A stretch of 41,138 nucleotides of DNA from Planctomycetota bacterium (GCA_024278775.1 JAJRSP010000052.1:1-41138), one strand, 5' to 3'; shown: positions 1 to 8,954, counted from the stretch's first letter. Notes: generated by a model from the letters alone, not told the origin. Program-made: numbers and translations.

Positions 1-2
1 AT

Positions 3-432
3 GAGCGTTCCCGGCGTGTGTGGGCAGCCACTGAGGCACGCTCGCTGGGCCGCGGGGGTATTGCGGCGGTGGTGGCGGCCACGGGAATGTCGTCTGCGAC
101 GGTACACAAGGGGATCCGCGAAGTAGAAGCTGCGGCTGCGGCTGCGGGCGAAGACGTATTCTCGACTCCGCGTATTCGGAGCAGGGGCGGCGGCCGCAAG
201 CGTGCCCGTGACAGTCAACCGGGAGCAATCGAGGCATTGGATTTGCTTGTGGAACCAACGGCCCGCGGCGATCCGGAATCTGCCTTGCGTTGGGCATGCA
301 AGAGCACGTACAATCTGGCGGCGGCGTTGCAGCGCCAGGGTTTTCAGGTCGGCCCGCGAACCGTGGCGCGAGAACTGAAAGAGCAGAAGTTCCATCTGCA
401 GGGGAATCTGAAAACGCGCGAGGGCGAAAACC
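3..432 (+). pseudogene. ISAzo13-family transposase, N-terminal fragment truncated at its 3' end
   Basis: The frame is open from the left edge and reads ERSRRVWAATEARSLGRGG, then a helix-turn-helix-like segment (ATGMSSATVHKGIRE), then SALRWACKSTYNLAAALQ and FQVGPRTVARELKE, ending near KTREG. This is the N-terminal part of the ISAzo13 ('Rhodopirellula transposase') family, which normally continues for several hundred residues into a DDE catalytic domain. Here recognisable similarity stops around base 430. The frame then runs into the 3' end of the convergent peptidase gene, so the catalytic domain is missing. It is a dead remnant. The true start lies outside the window. The family call rests on remembered motifs and is fairly secure. 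Confidence 0.8.
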
Positions 433-451
433 GTCTCGTTACGGCACGCGA

Positions 452-2584
452 CTACTCAGCCGTCCACCGACCCAACCACTCCAAAACAGTCTCATGCCAC
501 TGCACACTATTCTCAGGCCTCAACACCCAGTGGTTCTCATCAGGAAAGTAAAGCAGCTTGCTCGGAATCCCCCGGCGCTGAAGCGCCGTAAACGTCGACA
601 ACCCCTGCGTATCCACCACGCGAAAATCCAACGCACCGTGAATCACCAGCATCGGCGTCTTCCAGTTCTTCACAAACCGCAATGGATTGTGCTTCTCGTA
701 ACCCTCGGGGTTATCCCACGGCGTCCCCAAATGATCCCATTCCGGAAACCAAAGCTCCTCAGTGTCAAAATACGCCAAACGCTCACACAGATTCCCGTCG
801 TGATTCACCAGGCACCGAAACCGATCAGACCAGTTCCCCGCGATCCAGTTAATCATAAACCCGCCGTAAGACGCACCCAGTGCAGCCGCCCGCTCACCAT
901 CAATCCACGGGTATTTGTTCAGAGCAGCCGCCAGCCCCTTCTGCAAATCCTCCAGTGGCTTGCCGCCCCAGTCCCCCCGAATCGAATCACAAAACGCCTG
1001 CCCATATCCCGTCGACCCGTGGAAATCGATAAAGACCGCCGCATACCCCGCCCCGGCATACGCCTGCGGATTCCATCGATAATGAAAATGATTCCCGAAC
1101 GACCCCTGAGGCCCACCGTGAATCAGAAACGCCACCGGATATTTCTTCGACGGATCGAAATCCACCGGCTTGACCACAAACCCATACACCGTCTCATCAT
1201 TCCAGCCGGAAAAACTGAACTGCTCAAAGTCGCCCATACGAACAGAGTCCAGTTGCTCCGCATTGATATGCGTAATTTGCGTCCGACCACTGCCATCCGA
1301 CTTCACCGAATACAATTCCGCCGGCGACTTCAGATGGTCCATACCGAAGATGATGCGACCGTCGTCAGCCTCACCCGCGATCATCGTCACCGTCCCCTCG
1401 CGCACCAGAAGCTTCGCTTCGCCGCTTTCAACATCAACGGAAAACAACGACCGCTGCCCCACATTGCTCGCCCGCACGTAGAGGCGCTTCCCGTCGCGCG
1501 ACCACGTCAGCGAACCCGGCGACCGATCCCAATCCTCCGTCAGCACACGGCGACTGCCCGACTGCAAATCCAGCAACACGATCCGACGCCGATCCGATTC
1601 GTACCCAGCCTGAACCATCGCTGTATACGCCAGCGTCCGCCCATCCGGAGAAAACACCGGCTCACTGTCCCATGCAGCGTTGGCCAGCGTGATGGACTTC
1701 CGGCGCGTCGGATCCTCGACCGACACCAGAAACAAATCAAAATTCGTCGACCACGCCTCCTCCACCCCAACATCGCGCGCCGAAAACACGACAAAATTCC
1801 CATCCGGCGTAAACGTGAAATCCTCCGGCCCGCCAAACGGCTTCGTCGGACAATCCGCGTCCATATCCTTCATCACATCAACGGCTGAACTTCCATCCGC
1901 CGGCACCACAAACAAATGCGCCCGCCGACCATCCTTCCACGTGTCCCAGTGACGCACGAACAACTTATCGTAAACCAGACCCGTCGTCTTCAACTGCGCC
2001 CGCTCATCGAGCATCGCCTGCGTCTCTTCGACACTCTTGCCCGGAAACACCTCCATCGACACCGCCAACCGGGTGCCATCACGTGACACTGCAAGCGACC
2101 CGACATCCAGCGAAAAATCCGTCACCTGCTCCGCCTCGCCGCCGTCCACCGCGATCTTCCACACCTGCGACGAATCCGACCGCGACGAAAGAAACCAGAC
2201 ATGCCTGCCGTCTGCCGACCAGCGCGGATTGTGCTCGCCCGCCGGATGCGAGGTCAATCGACGCAATCCCGTCCCATCAACGCCCACCGTCCACAGGTCC
2301 GACCGCCCCCGATTCGCCTCCATGTCCATCGAACGCTTCACGAACACAACACGCGACCCGTCCGGCGAAACGTGGGCATCACCAACCCGCTCCATCGCCA
2401 GCATATCCCGCACCGAAAACGGATGCGTCTCCCCGCCCCGCGCACCGTCAGCCGACACAAAACCAAACATCATCAAAGTCACACCCCACAGCGCGACCAA
2501 TGCACGGGCACGAAGGGAACAAGCTTCCCCCCCAAAACACGCCACACAGAAAACAGTCCGAAGAACACCAAACCCGCGCATCAT
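452..2584 (-). CDS. Secreted S9-family prolyl oligopeptidase / acylaminoacyl-peptidase-like serine peptidase
   Basis: A protein of about 710 residues starting at the tandem ATG codons at 2584/2581, with a hydrophobic export signal (LVALWGVTLMMFGFVSADG) inside the first 45 residues. The middle consists of WD40/TolB-like propeller blades (VSPDGSRVVFVKR, PRWSADGRHVWFLSSRSDS, FSPDGRTLAY, WSRDGKRLYV). The C-terminal third is an alpha/beta hydrolase: oxyanion region LIHGGPQG, nucleophile elbow GASYGG, catalytic Asp in HGALDFRVV and His in DENHW. Such enzymes trim peptides and are often exported in planctomycetes. An upstream TTG at 2662 would lengthen the frame but adds nothing conserved. It converges on the transposase remnant; no partner gene is evident. 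The exact substrate cannot be told. Confidence 0.9.
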   Translation of the reverse strand: MMRGFGVLRTVFCVACFGGEACSLRARALVALWGVTLMMFGFVSADGARGGETHPFSVRDMLAMERVGDAHVSPDGSRVVFVKRSMDMEANRGRSDLWTVGVDGTGLRRLTSHPAGEHNPRWSADGRHVWFLSSRSDSSQVWKIAVDGGEAEQVTDFSLDVGSLAVSRDGTRLAVSMEVFPGKSVEETQAMLDERAQLKTTGLVYDKLFVRHWDTWKDGRRAHLFVVPADGSSAVDVMKDMDADCPTKPFGGPEDFTFTPDGNFVVFSARDVGVEEAWSTNFDLFLVSVEDPTRRKSITLANAAWDSEPVFSPDGRTLAYTAMVQAGYESDRRRIVLLDLQSGSRRVLTEDWDRSPGSLTWSRDGKRLYVRASNVGQRSLFSVDVESGEAKLLVREGTVTMIAGEADDGRIIFGMDHLKSPAELYSVKSDGSGRTQITHINAEQLDSVRMGDFEQFSFSGWNDETVYGFVVKPVDFDPSKKYPVAFLIHGGPQGSFGNHFHYRWNPQAYAGAGYAAVFIDFHGSTGYGQAFCDSIRGDWGGKPLEDLQKGLAAALNKYPWIDGERAAALGASYGGFMINWIAGNWSDRFRCLVNHDGNLCERLAYFDTEELWFPEWDHLGTPWDNPEGYEKHNPLRFVKNWKTPMLVIHGALDFRVVDTQGLSTFTALQRRGIPSKLLYFPDENHWVLRPENSVQWHETVLEWLGRWTAE

Positions 2585-2671
2585 CTCAGCCGCCCTATCC
2601 AAAAGTACCTGTCGATAAATCACGTCCCAAACAACCCGATCAGGATACCACCCATACCCCAACCGCCCAAC

Positions 2672-2709
2672 CCCAACGAGCCGCGGACTTCAGTCCGCGC
2701 GGACGCCCC
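2672..2709. repeat. Dispersed palindromic repeat, family B, copy 1
   Basis: A 38-bp sequence built around the palindrome GGACTTCAGTCC, flanked by CCGC on the left and GCGCGG on the right. It is identical to 6278-6315 inside the phage-like operon, and its core recurs in reverse orientation at 28134-28159. It lies just upstream of the S9 peptidase gene. It behaves like a REP-type intergenic repeat. Confidence 0.85.
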
Positions 2710-2754
2710 AACAACGAACAACAGCCCGACAAGTAACAGGTGACACGCTTCGCC

Positions 2755-2788
2755 GGGTGGCATGTCCGCCTTCAAGGCGGGCATGTAG
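2755..2788. repeat. Dispersed palindromic repeat, family E, copy 1
   Basis: Contains GGGTGGCATGTCCGCC followed by TTCAAGGCGGGCATG, so TCCGCCTT pairs with AAGGCGGG. Related copies, in the opposite orientation, lie at 23412-23450 and 33631-33667. All three are between genes. Confidence 0.8.
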
Positions 2789-2829
2789 CCCCAGGAAGTC
2801 GCAATCCCCAATCAAGAAAACGCGAGGGC

Positions 2830-2871
2830 GGGTTTGTCGCAAGTCAGCGCATGAGACCATGCGACAAACCC
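2830..2871 (-). terminator. Long inverted repeat downstream of the sorting-tail protein gene, possible terminator
   Basis: Perfect 11-bp arms GGGTTTGTCGC (2830-2840) and GCGACAAACCC (2861-2871) enclose a 20-base loop that can form a further GCATG/CATGC stem. It lies about 40 bp past the stop of the 2910-4259 gene. Read on the minus strand a short T run (around 2816-2819) follows about 10 bases later, so termination is plausible but not textbook. It could equally be another dispersed palindrome. Confidence 0.45.
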
Positions 2872-2909
2872 AGTCCCTCGACTTAAGTCCTGTAGGTACC
2901 GCGTAAAAA

Positions 2910-4259
2910 CTACGCAGCCACCGCCGGTCGCCGCCCCCAAACAACCGTCGCCGCGATCAACATAGACAGGCACAAAATCACCATGCCCCAATCGCTCGCC
3001 GCCGGAACACCAACACCAGAATCGCACACATCCAGCACGCCGTTCCCGTCCGCATCCCCGGCGCTGCCCGGCAGCACGATGCACGCCGACGCCCCCGTCA
3101 GAACCACGTCATAACTGCTCGAATCCCCAAACACCGGATCGAAACTGTTGTTGATCCCGAATCCGGCTGACTCCAGATAAACAAAGGATGTCTTCTCAGT
3201 CGCGAGTGACGCTACCACGACACTGTCAAAGTACGCCCCAAGATCACCGCCGAAATCGCTCAGCAACAACCCCCCGTTGCCCGCCGCCGAAAACACATCC
3301 GACGCAGGCCCGTCCGCGATCGTCGCAGTCGGCGCCCCATGCGCCGCCGAAAACACATTGCCCACCTGCGACACATCCACCGCAGGCCAACCCGTCGATC
3401 CCAACCCCTCGCCCGCCATCACCGGAAAACTCCCCGACTGCGACCGAACCACAAGCCAACCCGACATCGTGCCCAGATACTGAAACGATCCCAGCACAGG
3501 CCCCGTGGACGGACTGTCCAACACCGAGTCCTGCCAAAACTCAAAACCGAGATTCTCAATCCGATACACACCCGCCAGCATTCCACTCGTACCCGAAAAC
3601 GCCGCCAACGAACCGGCCCGCGTATCGACCGTCGGATTGATCGCAGCCCCACCCATCCCATCCGTCGTGGTGCCGGCCAACACATTCACCAGCGTCGCAA
3701 TCTCAGGCCCAAACCCCGGACTGCCTTCATTATTCCCCGTCGCATCGAACCCCGTCAGCGTGATCGTCCCCGCACCGAAATCCGGCTCCAGCCTGATCGC
3801 ACTCGACGTACCCGGCAGCAGAACCGCGCTCGCACCAGTCACCGGCACCAGACTGCGCACCCCGTCGCCCGCATCACCGTCAAGGTCCAGCAACGGACCG
3901 CCCAGATAATCAATCGCCATCAAAGGAATAATGATCCCCGGACCAGCCGGTATGCTCCCTCTGCGAAAAAACATGCTCAATGAACCAAATTCGTTCGGCG
4001 CGAACATCGGCACACCATCGCCGAAATACGTCGCAATCCCGCCCGAATCAGACGTACCCGCCAAACGGTCGCCATCCGCAAAACTCCCCGGCGCCGTCGG
4101 CGGACCAGGGTTCGGAAACACCGTGCGCACAGTCCCCGGAAGCTGCATCACATCCACCCCCGTCACCAGTTCAAAGTCAGCCTCAAACCCAATCACAGAC
4201 CCCGCGAAACCCAACAACGCCAACGCAACCGCCACGTTCAAATTTCTCATAATGTCCAT
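2910..4259 (-). CDS. Secreted protein with IPTL-CTERM-like C-terminal sorting tail
   Basis: About 449 residues. The ATG at 4259 follows a strong ribosome site (GGAAGGAAAGGA). A signal peptide covers MRNLNVAVALALLGFAGSVIG. The body is low in Cys and rich in Gly, Thr and Asp and resembles no enzyme I recognise. Near the end, GDADGNGVLDVCDSG is a calcium-binding EF/thrombospondin-type loop. The last residues, VPAASDWGMVI followed by a hydrophobic stretch and WGRRP, match the layout of the IPTL-CTERM sorting signal (short P..S.WG motif, membrane helix, basic end). Proteins of this type are normally processed by an exosortase-like enzyme and exposed at the surface. No exosortase gene is visible in this window. 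The function of the body is unknown. Confidence 0.75.
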   Translation of the reverse strand: MDIMRNLNVAVALALLGFAGSVIGFEADFELVTGVDVMQLPGTVRTVFPNPGPPTAPGSFADGDRLAGTSDSGGIATYFGDGVPMFAPNEFGSLSMFFRRGSIPAGPGIIIPLMAIDYLGGPLLDLDGDAGDGVRSLVPVTGASAVLLPGTSSAIRLEPDFGAGTITLTGFDATGNNEGSPGFGPEIATLVNVLAGTTTDGMGGAAINPTVDTRAGSLAAFSGTSGMLAGVYRIENLGFEFWQDSVLDSPSTGPVLGSFQYLGTMSGWLVVRSQSGSFPVMAGEGLGSTGWPAVDVSQVGNVFSAAHGAPTATIADGPASDVFSAAGNGGLLLSDFGGDLGAYFDSVVVASLATEKTSFVYLESAGFGINNSFDPVFGDSSSYDVVLTGASACIVLPGSAGDADGNGVLDVCDSGVGVPAASDWGMVILCLSMLIAATVVWGRRPAVAA

Positions 4260-4435
4260 CAGTCCTTTCCTTCCACCTGTACGCAGCGCGCCCACCACGA
4301 CGCAGTCGTGAGGGAGCAAATGCGCGCAAAATCAAGTCACTTAATCCACCCGATGAAGGATCGGGCGTGCAGCATTCAAGCCGCGCCCAAACAGGAACGC
4401 GCACACAAACGCCAAAGAAAAGTCAACAGTGAAAT

Positions 4436-4954
4436 TCAGGCAGCAGAAGGAGGGCAGCGAGGCCAAGCATTCAACACGAAATAGCCACGCAAAACAGAGA
4501 AATCAAGATCACCGCGCACATAGGCGACCCGAAAAAGATGCGAAATCCCGGCACCACAACCCAGCGCCGCAACCGCAGCCGACAACAGCCGACCAAGAAC
4601 ACGAACCCAGCGCGAATCCAGGCACCACACAGAAAACGCCAACGGAACCATCCAAGGCCAAAGCAAAGAAACGTCCGCCTCAAACGATCGGTCAATCACG
4701 CCCGCATGCATCACGACGACGATCAACATCCCCGCCACAACAGCCCGACGACTACACCGAAACCGAAGCGCCGCAAGACCGACGCTTTTAAGCCCCAAAA
4801 AGACAACGGTAACCGCCAGCGCAATCTGACCGCCGATCGACGCCTCGCCCAGATACAACGACCGCGTCAGCAGCGCAACATGAAGCCCAAAGAGTGCCAC
4901 CCAAGCGATGCGCACCGCATATTTGCGAACAGGATTAACAACCCAAGCAATCAT
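4436..4954 (-). CDS. Small polytopic membrane protein of unknown function
   Basis: About 172 residues starting at the ATG at 4954, with a GGAGG 14 bases upstream. The frame extends to 5029 but the extra N-terminus is translated from the dispersed repeat at 4976-5005, so I reject it. I see four or five hydrophobic segments (KYAVRIAWVALFGLHVALL, QIALAVTVVFLGLKSVGL, AVVAGMLIVVVMHAG, LWPWMVPLAFSVWCL, LSAAVAALGCGAG). No catalytic motif is recognisable. It sits between the sorting-tail protein and the end of the phage-like operon and may be an unrelated chromosomal gene. Confidence 0.55.
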   Translation of the reverse strand: MIAWVVNPVRKYAVRIAWVALFGLHVALLTRSLYLGEASIGGQIALAVTVVFLGLKSVGLAALRFRCSRRAVVAGMLIVVVMHAGVIDRSFEADVSLLWPWMVPLAFSVWCLDSRWVRVLGRLLSAAVAALGCGAGISHLFRVAYVRGDLDFSVLRGYFVLNAWPRCPPSAA

Positions 4955-4975
4955 AAGAGCGCCCAACACCTCCAG

Positions 4976-5005
4976 CACCCGCTTAGCCGTGTCGCGTGCG
5001 ACACG
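4976..5005. repeat. 30-bp inverted repeat, left copy flanking the phage-like operon
   Basis: Consists of CACCCGCTTAGCC followed by the near-palindrome GTGTCGCGTGCGACAC and a final G. Its exact reverse complement occurs at 19713-19742, just beyond the other end of the phage-like operon. The match stops abruptly on both sides. It may be a mobile-element end or a dispersed palindromic repeat. Confidence 0.9.
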
Positions 5006-5151
5006 TTCCAAATCCCGAGTGCGACACAATCCAAAACCGCACCAACAGCTAGCGCGACATCGCCCGGTATGTCAACCCAAAAACCATGTAACAAAGAAAT
5101 GAAGGGGTGCATCCCCCAGTAGCAGGCGTGACCATCCCACCACGCACAAAG

Positions 5152-5508
5152 CTATTGCAGCTTCGACGCCAGCAGCGCACCGCGTGCGGGCAGCAGCTCG
5201 ACAAACTCGTTCACCGCATAGTCAGCCACAACGTGATTCGGCGTCGGATTGGCTCGCTGAATCGGTTTCGCGGCGTCCGACGCAAACGGCGGCGTCCCAG
5301 CAAACTCTTGAACCGCCACCGTCAGATGAGGCCCATACGTCGCATCAACAGTGACAACACCTGTCACTCGGCCCAGCGTCGCCACCGTCTCAACACCCGA
5401 CGAAACACCGCTCGCACCTGTCGCCGCCACCGCGGATCGCCGCGCACGATAGTCGTCCAAAATCGCCGACTGATTCACACGAAGTTGCTCGATTGATCGA
5501 ATGCTCAA
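5152..5508 (-). CDS. Phage-cluster hypothetical protein (last gene of the operon)
   Basis: A 118-residue protein starting MSIRSIEQLRVNQSAILDDY. Its start overlaps the stop of the upstream gene by four bases (ATGA, 5505-5508), which implies translational coupling and the same operon. The N-terminus looks helical; the C-terminal half has many beta-prone Val/Thr residues (VETVATLGRVTGVVTVDA). No family is recognised. Position suggests an accessory tail or fibre-associated protein. Confidence 0.7.
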   Translation of the reverse strand: MSIRSIEQLRVNQSAILDDYRARRSAVAATGASGVSSGVETVATLGRVTGVVTVDATYGPHLTVAVQEFAGTPPFASDAAKPIQRANPTPNHVVADYAVNEFVELLPARGALLASKLQ

Positions 5509-6245
5509 GGTTCCATCCCCTCACCGGCCTCAACGCTCGACGCCCGCACCGACGGATGCACCGGCGGCGCCGTCGCGTCAGCCCAACCAAACGCCGTCAC
5601 AACATTCCCATCCTCAACGCCCTCGTCCGTCACCGCCCGCACCGCCCACACCCGTCGCGAACCATGTGCGAACCCAGCCGACGCGTAAACAAAATGCGCC
5701 CGCCCGCGCACGTAAGGAACACTCGCCACCAGCGTGTTGTAATCCACCGTCCCCGTCCCGGCATCGTGATAAATCCGAAACGCAGAAGGAGCCGCCGCCT
5801 CAAGTCGCGACCCGTACAACCAGCGAAGCGCGAACGCTCCGCCCGCCGTCGCACGCACCGCAAGGCCCGTCGGCGCGTTAGGCCGCAACCCGATCAAGCC
5901 TCCCCCACCGTCAAACTCCGCCACCCGAGCCGGAAGCGACCCCTCGCTCTCAACCCCGCCGCCACCGATCGACTTCACCGCATAATAATAGCGCGTCGAC
6001 ACCGCATGAGGCCGCCACGCAAAATTGGAAATCCCCACAACATCACGCCCAGCCGCCCCCACCGGCGAAGTGAAATCAATCGCGTCAGCCGACCCCGAAC
6101 CGCGATACAGGTTGTACCCGCCCGCAACACGCGGCACGCCCCACCCGTTCATAGCCGACACCCCGTTCGCAATACCACGCACCGTCCAACCCCGATGAAT
6201 CGAATCGTAATGCGCCAGCCACTTGTCAAACAATTCAGATGCCAT
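5505..6245 (-). CDS. Phage-cluster protein with fibronectin type III-like repeats
   Basis: 246 residues starting MASELFDKWLAHYD at the ATG at 6245, which has GGAG nine bases upstream. The longer frame to 6326 is translated from the family B repeat and is rejected. The body has segments typical of fibronectin-like folds (GYNLYRGS, TRYYYAVKSIGGGGVESEG, NAPTGLAVRATAGGAFALRW, HFVYASAGFAHGSRRVWAVRAV). In phages such domains decorate tails or capsids and bind surfaces. It is coupled to the next gene by ATGA. The distal position in the operon fits a fibre or receptor-binding role, which is inferred. Confidence 0.7.
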   Translation of the reverse strand: MASELFDKWLAHYDSIHRGWTVRGIANGVSAMNGWGVPRVAGGYNLYRGSGSADAIDFTSPVGAAGRDVVGISNFAWRPHAVSTRYYYAVKSIGGGGVESEGSLPARVAEFDGGGGLIGLRPNAPTGLAVRATAGGAFALRWLYGSRLEAAAPSAFRIYHDAGTGTVDYNTLVASVPYVRGRAHFVYASAGFAHGSRRVWAVRAVTDEGVEDGNVVTAFGWADATAPPVHPSVRASSVEAGEGMEP

Positions 6246-6277
6246 ACCACGACACTCCAACGAAGCTCGGTTCCCCA

Positions 6278-6315
6278 CCCAACGAGCCGCGGACTTCAGT
6301 CCGCGCGGACGCCCC
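6278..6315. repeat. Dispersed palindromic repeat, family B, copy 2 (inside the phage-like operon)
   Basis: Identical over 38 bp to 2672-2709, centred on GGACTTCAGTCC. It lies in the gap between two phage-cluster genes. Since the same repeat occurs outside the cluster, it probably entered the cluster after its arrival in this chromosome. Confidence 0.85.
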
Positions 6316-6328
6316 GCACAACACAACG

Positions 6329-7126
6329 CTAACTCGGCACAACCTCAATAACGTCATTCCCACCGTCCGTCGGCGTCATCGTGCGCACCGGTGTCACACC
6401 ATCGTCACCCATTACAACATCCACACCCGTGGAAATCGTATGCACGCGCTTGTTGGCCAGCATCGCCTTGGCCAAACTGACCTCCGCACCCAGCGAACCA
6501 ACCGTCTGATGCTGCGCCGTCGGCTCATCCAGCACCGCGTCCGCCACCTGCGAAGCCGACGCATCGTTCAGCTCATCCAGCGTCTTCTTCACACCAGCCA
6601 GGTCGTACCCCGTCTTGTCCAGATTCGTCCCAACCGTCACGCGCCCCGTGGCCGCCGTGATCGCCAGATCAACAAAGTTCGCCGGAGCAGCCGCACTCGC
6701 CAACCGGCTCGAAACGCCCGCGTCCAGATTCCCAATATTGACTTCAAGCGCATCCGCAGCAGCCGCACTGCCCGAAACCTCCGCCGCATCCACCTGCAAA
6801 CGATCGGCCCCCACCATCGAATCGTACACCTGACCAGCCAGCACAAAGAACCGCGACTTGACGTACAACGCGCCCGCCACATGCACGTACAACTCCAGCT
6901 CACCCACCGTATCCGAGTCGGTGGCATCAAGCGTCAGCGCGTAAAACCCGCCCTCGTCATGCGTCGCACCCCCGCTCTGATTCGTCGATGCAAAGTCCCC
7001 CCCGTTCTTGCTCAACCGAATGTCAGCCTGACCGATCGTCAACCCCGTCTCCGCCGTGTTGCCATCCGTCGAATCCAGGAAAGGCCCCACTCGAACCACC
7101 CGCGCAGTCCCTTGTTTCAAAAACAT
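6329..7126 (-). CDS. Phage-cluster virion protein, putative tail fibre/appendage
   Basis: 265 residues starting MFLKQGTARVVRVGPFLDS at 7126, with AAGGGAG upstream. The opening block (VGPFLDSTDGNTAETGLTIG then ADIRLSKNGGDFA) is a motif I recall from tail-appendage proteins of many environmental phages. It is followed by an Ala-rich helical segment (NLDAGVSSRLASAAAPANFVDLAITAA, LAGVKKTLDELNDASASQVADAV) that could form a coiled-coil shaft. The upstream extension to 7177 lacks conservation. Its place among distal genes agrees with a fibre or appendage role. Confidence 0.7.
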   Translation of the reverse strand: MFLKQGTARVVRVGPFLDSTDGNTAETGLTIGQADIRLSKNGGDFASTNQSGGATHDEGGFYALTLDATDSDTVGELELYVHVAGALYVKSRFFVLAGQVYDSMVGADRLQVDAAEVSGSAAAADALEVNIGNLDAGVSSRLASAAAPANFVDLAITAATGRVTVGTNLDKTGYDLAGVKKTLDELNDASASQVADAVLDEPTAQHQTVGSLGAEVSLAKAMLANKRVHTISTGVDVVMGDDGVTPVRTMTPTDGGNDVIEVVPS

Positions 7127-7187
7127 TTTCGATCCACTCCCTTCAAGCTCAACACACCCACCAACCCAAAACACCAACCACGCCGCA

Positions 7188-8003
7188 TCACACGCGCTCC
7201 ATCATCCGGCGGTGATGCGCCACCACCGGCAGCGACCCGGCGCTCGACACCGTCTTGGCATACACCCGCCGCCCCCGTCGCAAAGGCCTCATCGGATCGT
7301 CGAACAATTCCACAATCGCCTGATCCGAAATGGCCCGCTCAAACAGCAGCACCGGACCCACGCAACCAGCCAGCGCCGAAGTACGCCACGGCGTGTCGTT
7401 GCCGATGTTGAGCGTATCCGTACTGAGCAATGCCGACGTCACCGTGGTCACCGACATCACCGAGCCACCATTGCCCAGCACGAGTTTCTCCGTCCCGCGC
7501 CGCCGGCACACAAGCTGATGCCAAGACCCGTCACCCAACGTCAAGAAGTCGCCGTACCCATCGCCGGACGTCTCGCGAATACCCGCACCCCAACTGTTCG
7601 CCGTCGATTGATTGCGTCCCATCCAAAAACCGAAATCGAAACGCTTGTCCACCACACGGCTGAACGCTTCGCCGGCCCCGGTCGCCAGGAACCACGCGAC
7701 GCACGTGAAATCACCCAGCGTCCGCGTGTAGGATGTCTCGACAACCTCATCAGCACCCGCCGACCCACTAAAACGCAGCACGCGCCCGAACGGATTTTCG
7801 GTGGACCATAAATCCGCAGCCGCAATGTTGGTGGCCAATCCATGACGCCCGCGCCCACCCACATCGCGAAGCACATTGCCCGTCGGCCCCAGCGTCGGAT
7901 ACCACGCAGCGTCAGGCCAAAGCTCAGGCCGAACCGACTCGCCCCGTGACCGGGCCGCATCGCCCCAGCCCAATGGTTGAAACCTGCTCAAGCGATGTCT
8001 CAT
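7188..8003 (-). CDS. Phage-cluster LamG / concanavalin A-like domain protein
   Basis: 271 residues. The core reads GRVLRFSGSAG, LGDFTCVAWFLATG, FDFGFWMGRNQS, GDGSWHQLVCRRRGTEKLVLG and LNIGNDTPWRTSALAGCVGPVLLFERAISDQAIVELF, the usual series of strands of a LamG/Laminin_G_3 jelly roll that binds glycans or proteins. The start overlaps the stop of the preceding gene (ATGA at 8000-8003). It is probably displayed on the particle surface or tail and helps attach to a cell envelope. Confidence 0.75.
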   Translation of the reverse strand: MRHRLSRFQPLGWGDAARSRGESVRPELWPDAAWYPTLGPTGNVLRDVGGRGRHGLATNIAAADLWSTENPFGRVLRFSGSAGADEVVETSYTRTLGDFTCVAWFLATGAGEAFSRVVDKRFDFGFWMGRNQSTANSWGAGIRETSGDGYGDFLTLGDGSWHQLVCRRRGTEKLVLGNGGSVMSVTTVTSALLSTDTLNIGNDTPWRTSALAGCVGPVLLFERAISDQAIVELFDDPMRPLRRGRRVYAKTVSSAGSLPVVAHHRRMMERV

Positions 8004-8509
8004 TGCAATTCCGCCGGGCTGGGAATCAATCGAACCTGCTGATCCGCATCAACCGCGCCCAGCGCGTCCGCCGTGTTGTTATGCACCACGAGCGAGACAT
8101 AACGCGACGCGATCCTGCACCGTCCGCCGGCCTTCATCGACTGCGTCGCGTCGGCCTTCTGCACCACCACCGATCCGAGGTAGTAAAGATTCTTAACCAC
8201 ATCCACCACCGCACCCCTGCCCAGCACGCCGTCAACATCCGCATCGGACGTGCCCAGGTCTCCGTCCTGAATCGATCCGTCCGACGGACTCAGGTAAAGA
8301 TCGATGGCTTCACCCACCACCGGCGTCGTCGCGAACGTGAATTTCGCCCGCCATTCAAACTCCTCGGCCCGCGCCCCGGCCCCCCGATCGAGCTGCGCCG
8401 AAACCCGCCCCGCACCGGCTGCGAGATTCTTGATCGTACACGTCACCGTGTCCGTGTTCGTTCCGAACGTGACCGCCGCTTCCTGATTCACATAAATCTT
8501 GTTCGCCAT
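8000..8509 (-). CDS. Phage-cluster hypothetical virion protein
   Basis: About 169 residues starting MANKIYVNQEAAVTFGTNTD at the ATG at 8509, with GGGGAG five bases upstream. The content is beta-rich (VTCTIKNLAAGAGRVSAQLDRG, AKFTFATTPVVGEAIDLYLSPSDG), ending IPSPAELQ. It looks like a small structural protein such as a head or tail decoration. The family is not recognised. It overlaps the next gene by four bases. Confidence 0.65.
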   Translation of the reverse strand: MANKIYVNQEAAVTFGTNTDTVTCTIKNLAAGAGRVSAQLDRGAGARAEEFEWRAKFTFATTPVVGEAIDLYLSPSDGSIQDGDLGTSDADVDGVLGRGAVVDVVKNLYYLGSVVVQKADATQSMKAGGRCRIASRYVSLVVHNNTADALGAVDADQQVRLIPSPAELQ

Positions 8510-8545
8510 CACCACTCCCCATCCATCTCAGGCCTCAGCCTCGTC

Positions 8546-8854
8546 CTATTCCTCGCCCGCGAACGTATCGACCAACGCATTCACCACGAACTGAACATCG
8601 CTGTCCGTCGCCGTGGTCGGTGCGGCCTGAATCGTCGCGTTCTCCAGAATCTTCCACACCATCCGCTCCGCCATCGCGGTCGGACCGGCGGGCTTGATCA
8701 CCAGACGCGCCCACTGCACGCGCTGCGCATGGTTGGCCATCGCGGGCGACTCATTCAAAATGTCCGCCGCCGCCTTCGCACACGCCACCGCAGCCTGCTT
8801 GCGCAACACATGAACCGCATCAGTCGCCGCATCATAAATCTCACCGTATCCCAT
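8546..8854 (-). CDS. Phage-cluster small helical protein
   Basis: 102 residues starting MGYGEIYDAATDAVHVLRKQ. AGGGGGA lies eight bases upstream. The protein is almost entirely alpha-helical and Ala-rich (AAVACAKAAADILNE, HAQRVQWARLVIKP), ending in the acidic tail FAGEE. No family is recognised. Similar short helical genes between tail genes can be chaperones or connector proteins, but there is no direct evidence for either. Confidence 0.65.
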   Translation of the reverse strand: MGYGEIYDAATDAVHVLRKQAAVACAKAAADILNESPAMANHAQRVQWARLVIKPAGPTAMAERMVWKILENATIQAAPTTATDSDVQFVVNALVDTFAGEE

Positions 8855-8954
8855 CGTTTGATTCCCCCTTTTGAATGAAAATGATTTCGCCCCAAGGTGT
8901 CGCGCCGCTTCATTGACGGCGCGTCACAGCTACCTCAACCAATCCAACTTCGCG

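Noticed and set aside
290..1888. Long plus-strand open frame opposite the S9 peptidase gene
   Set aside because: Arg/Pro/His-rich translation with no domain features; a shadow of the peptidase gene, whose minus-strand motifs are unmistakable.
4955..5029. N-terminal extension of the small membrane protein
   Set aside because: It is encoded by the dispersed 30-bp repeat, so it is unlikely to be real protein.
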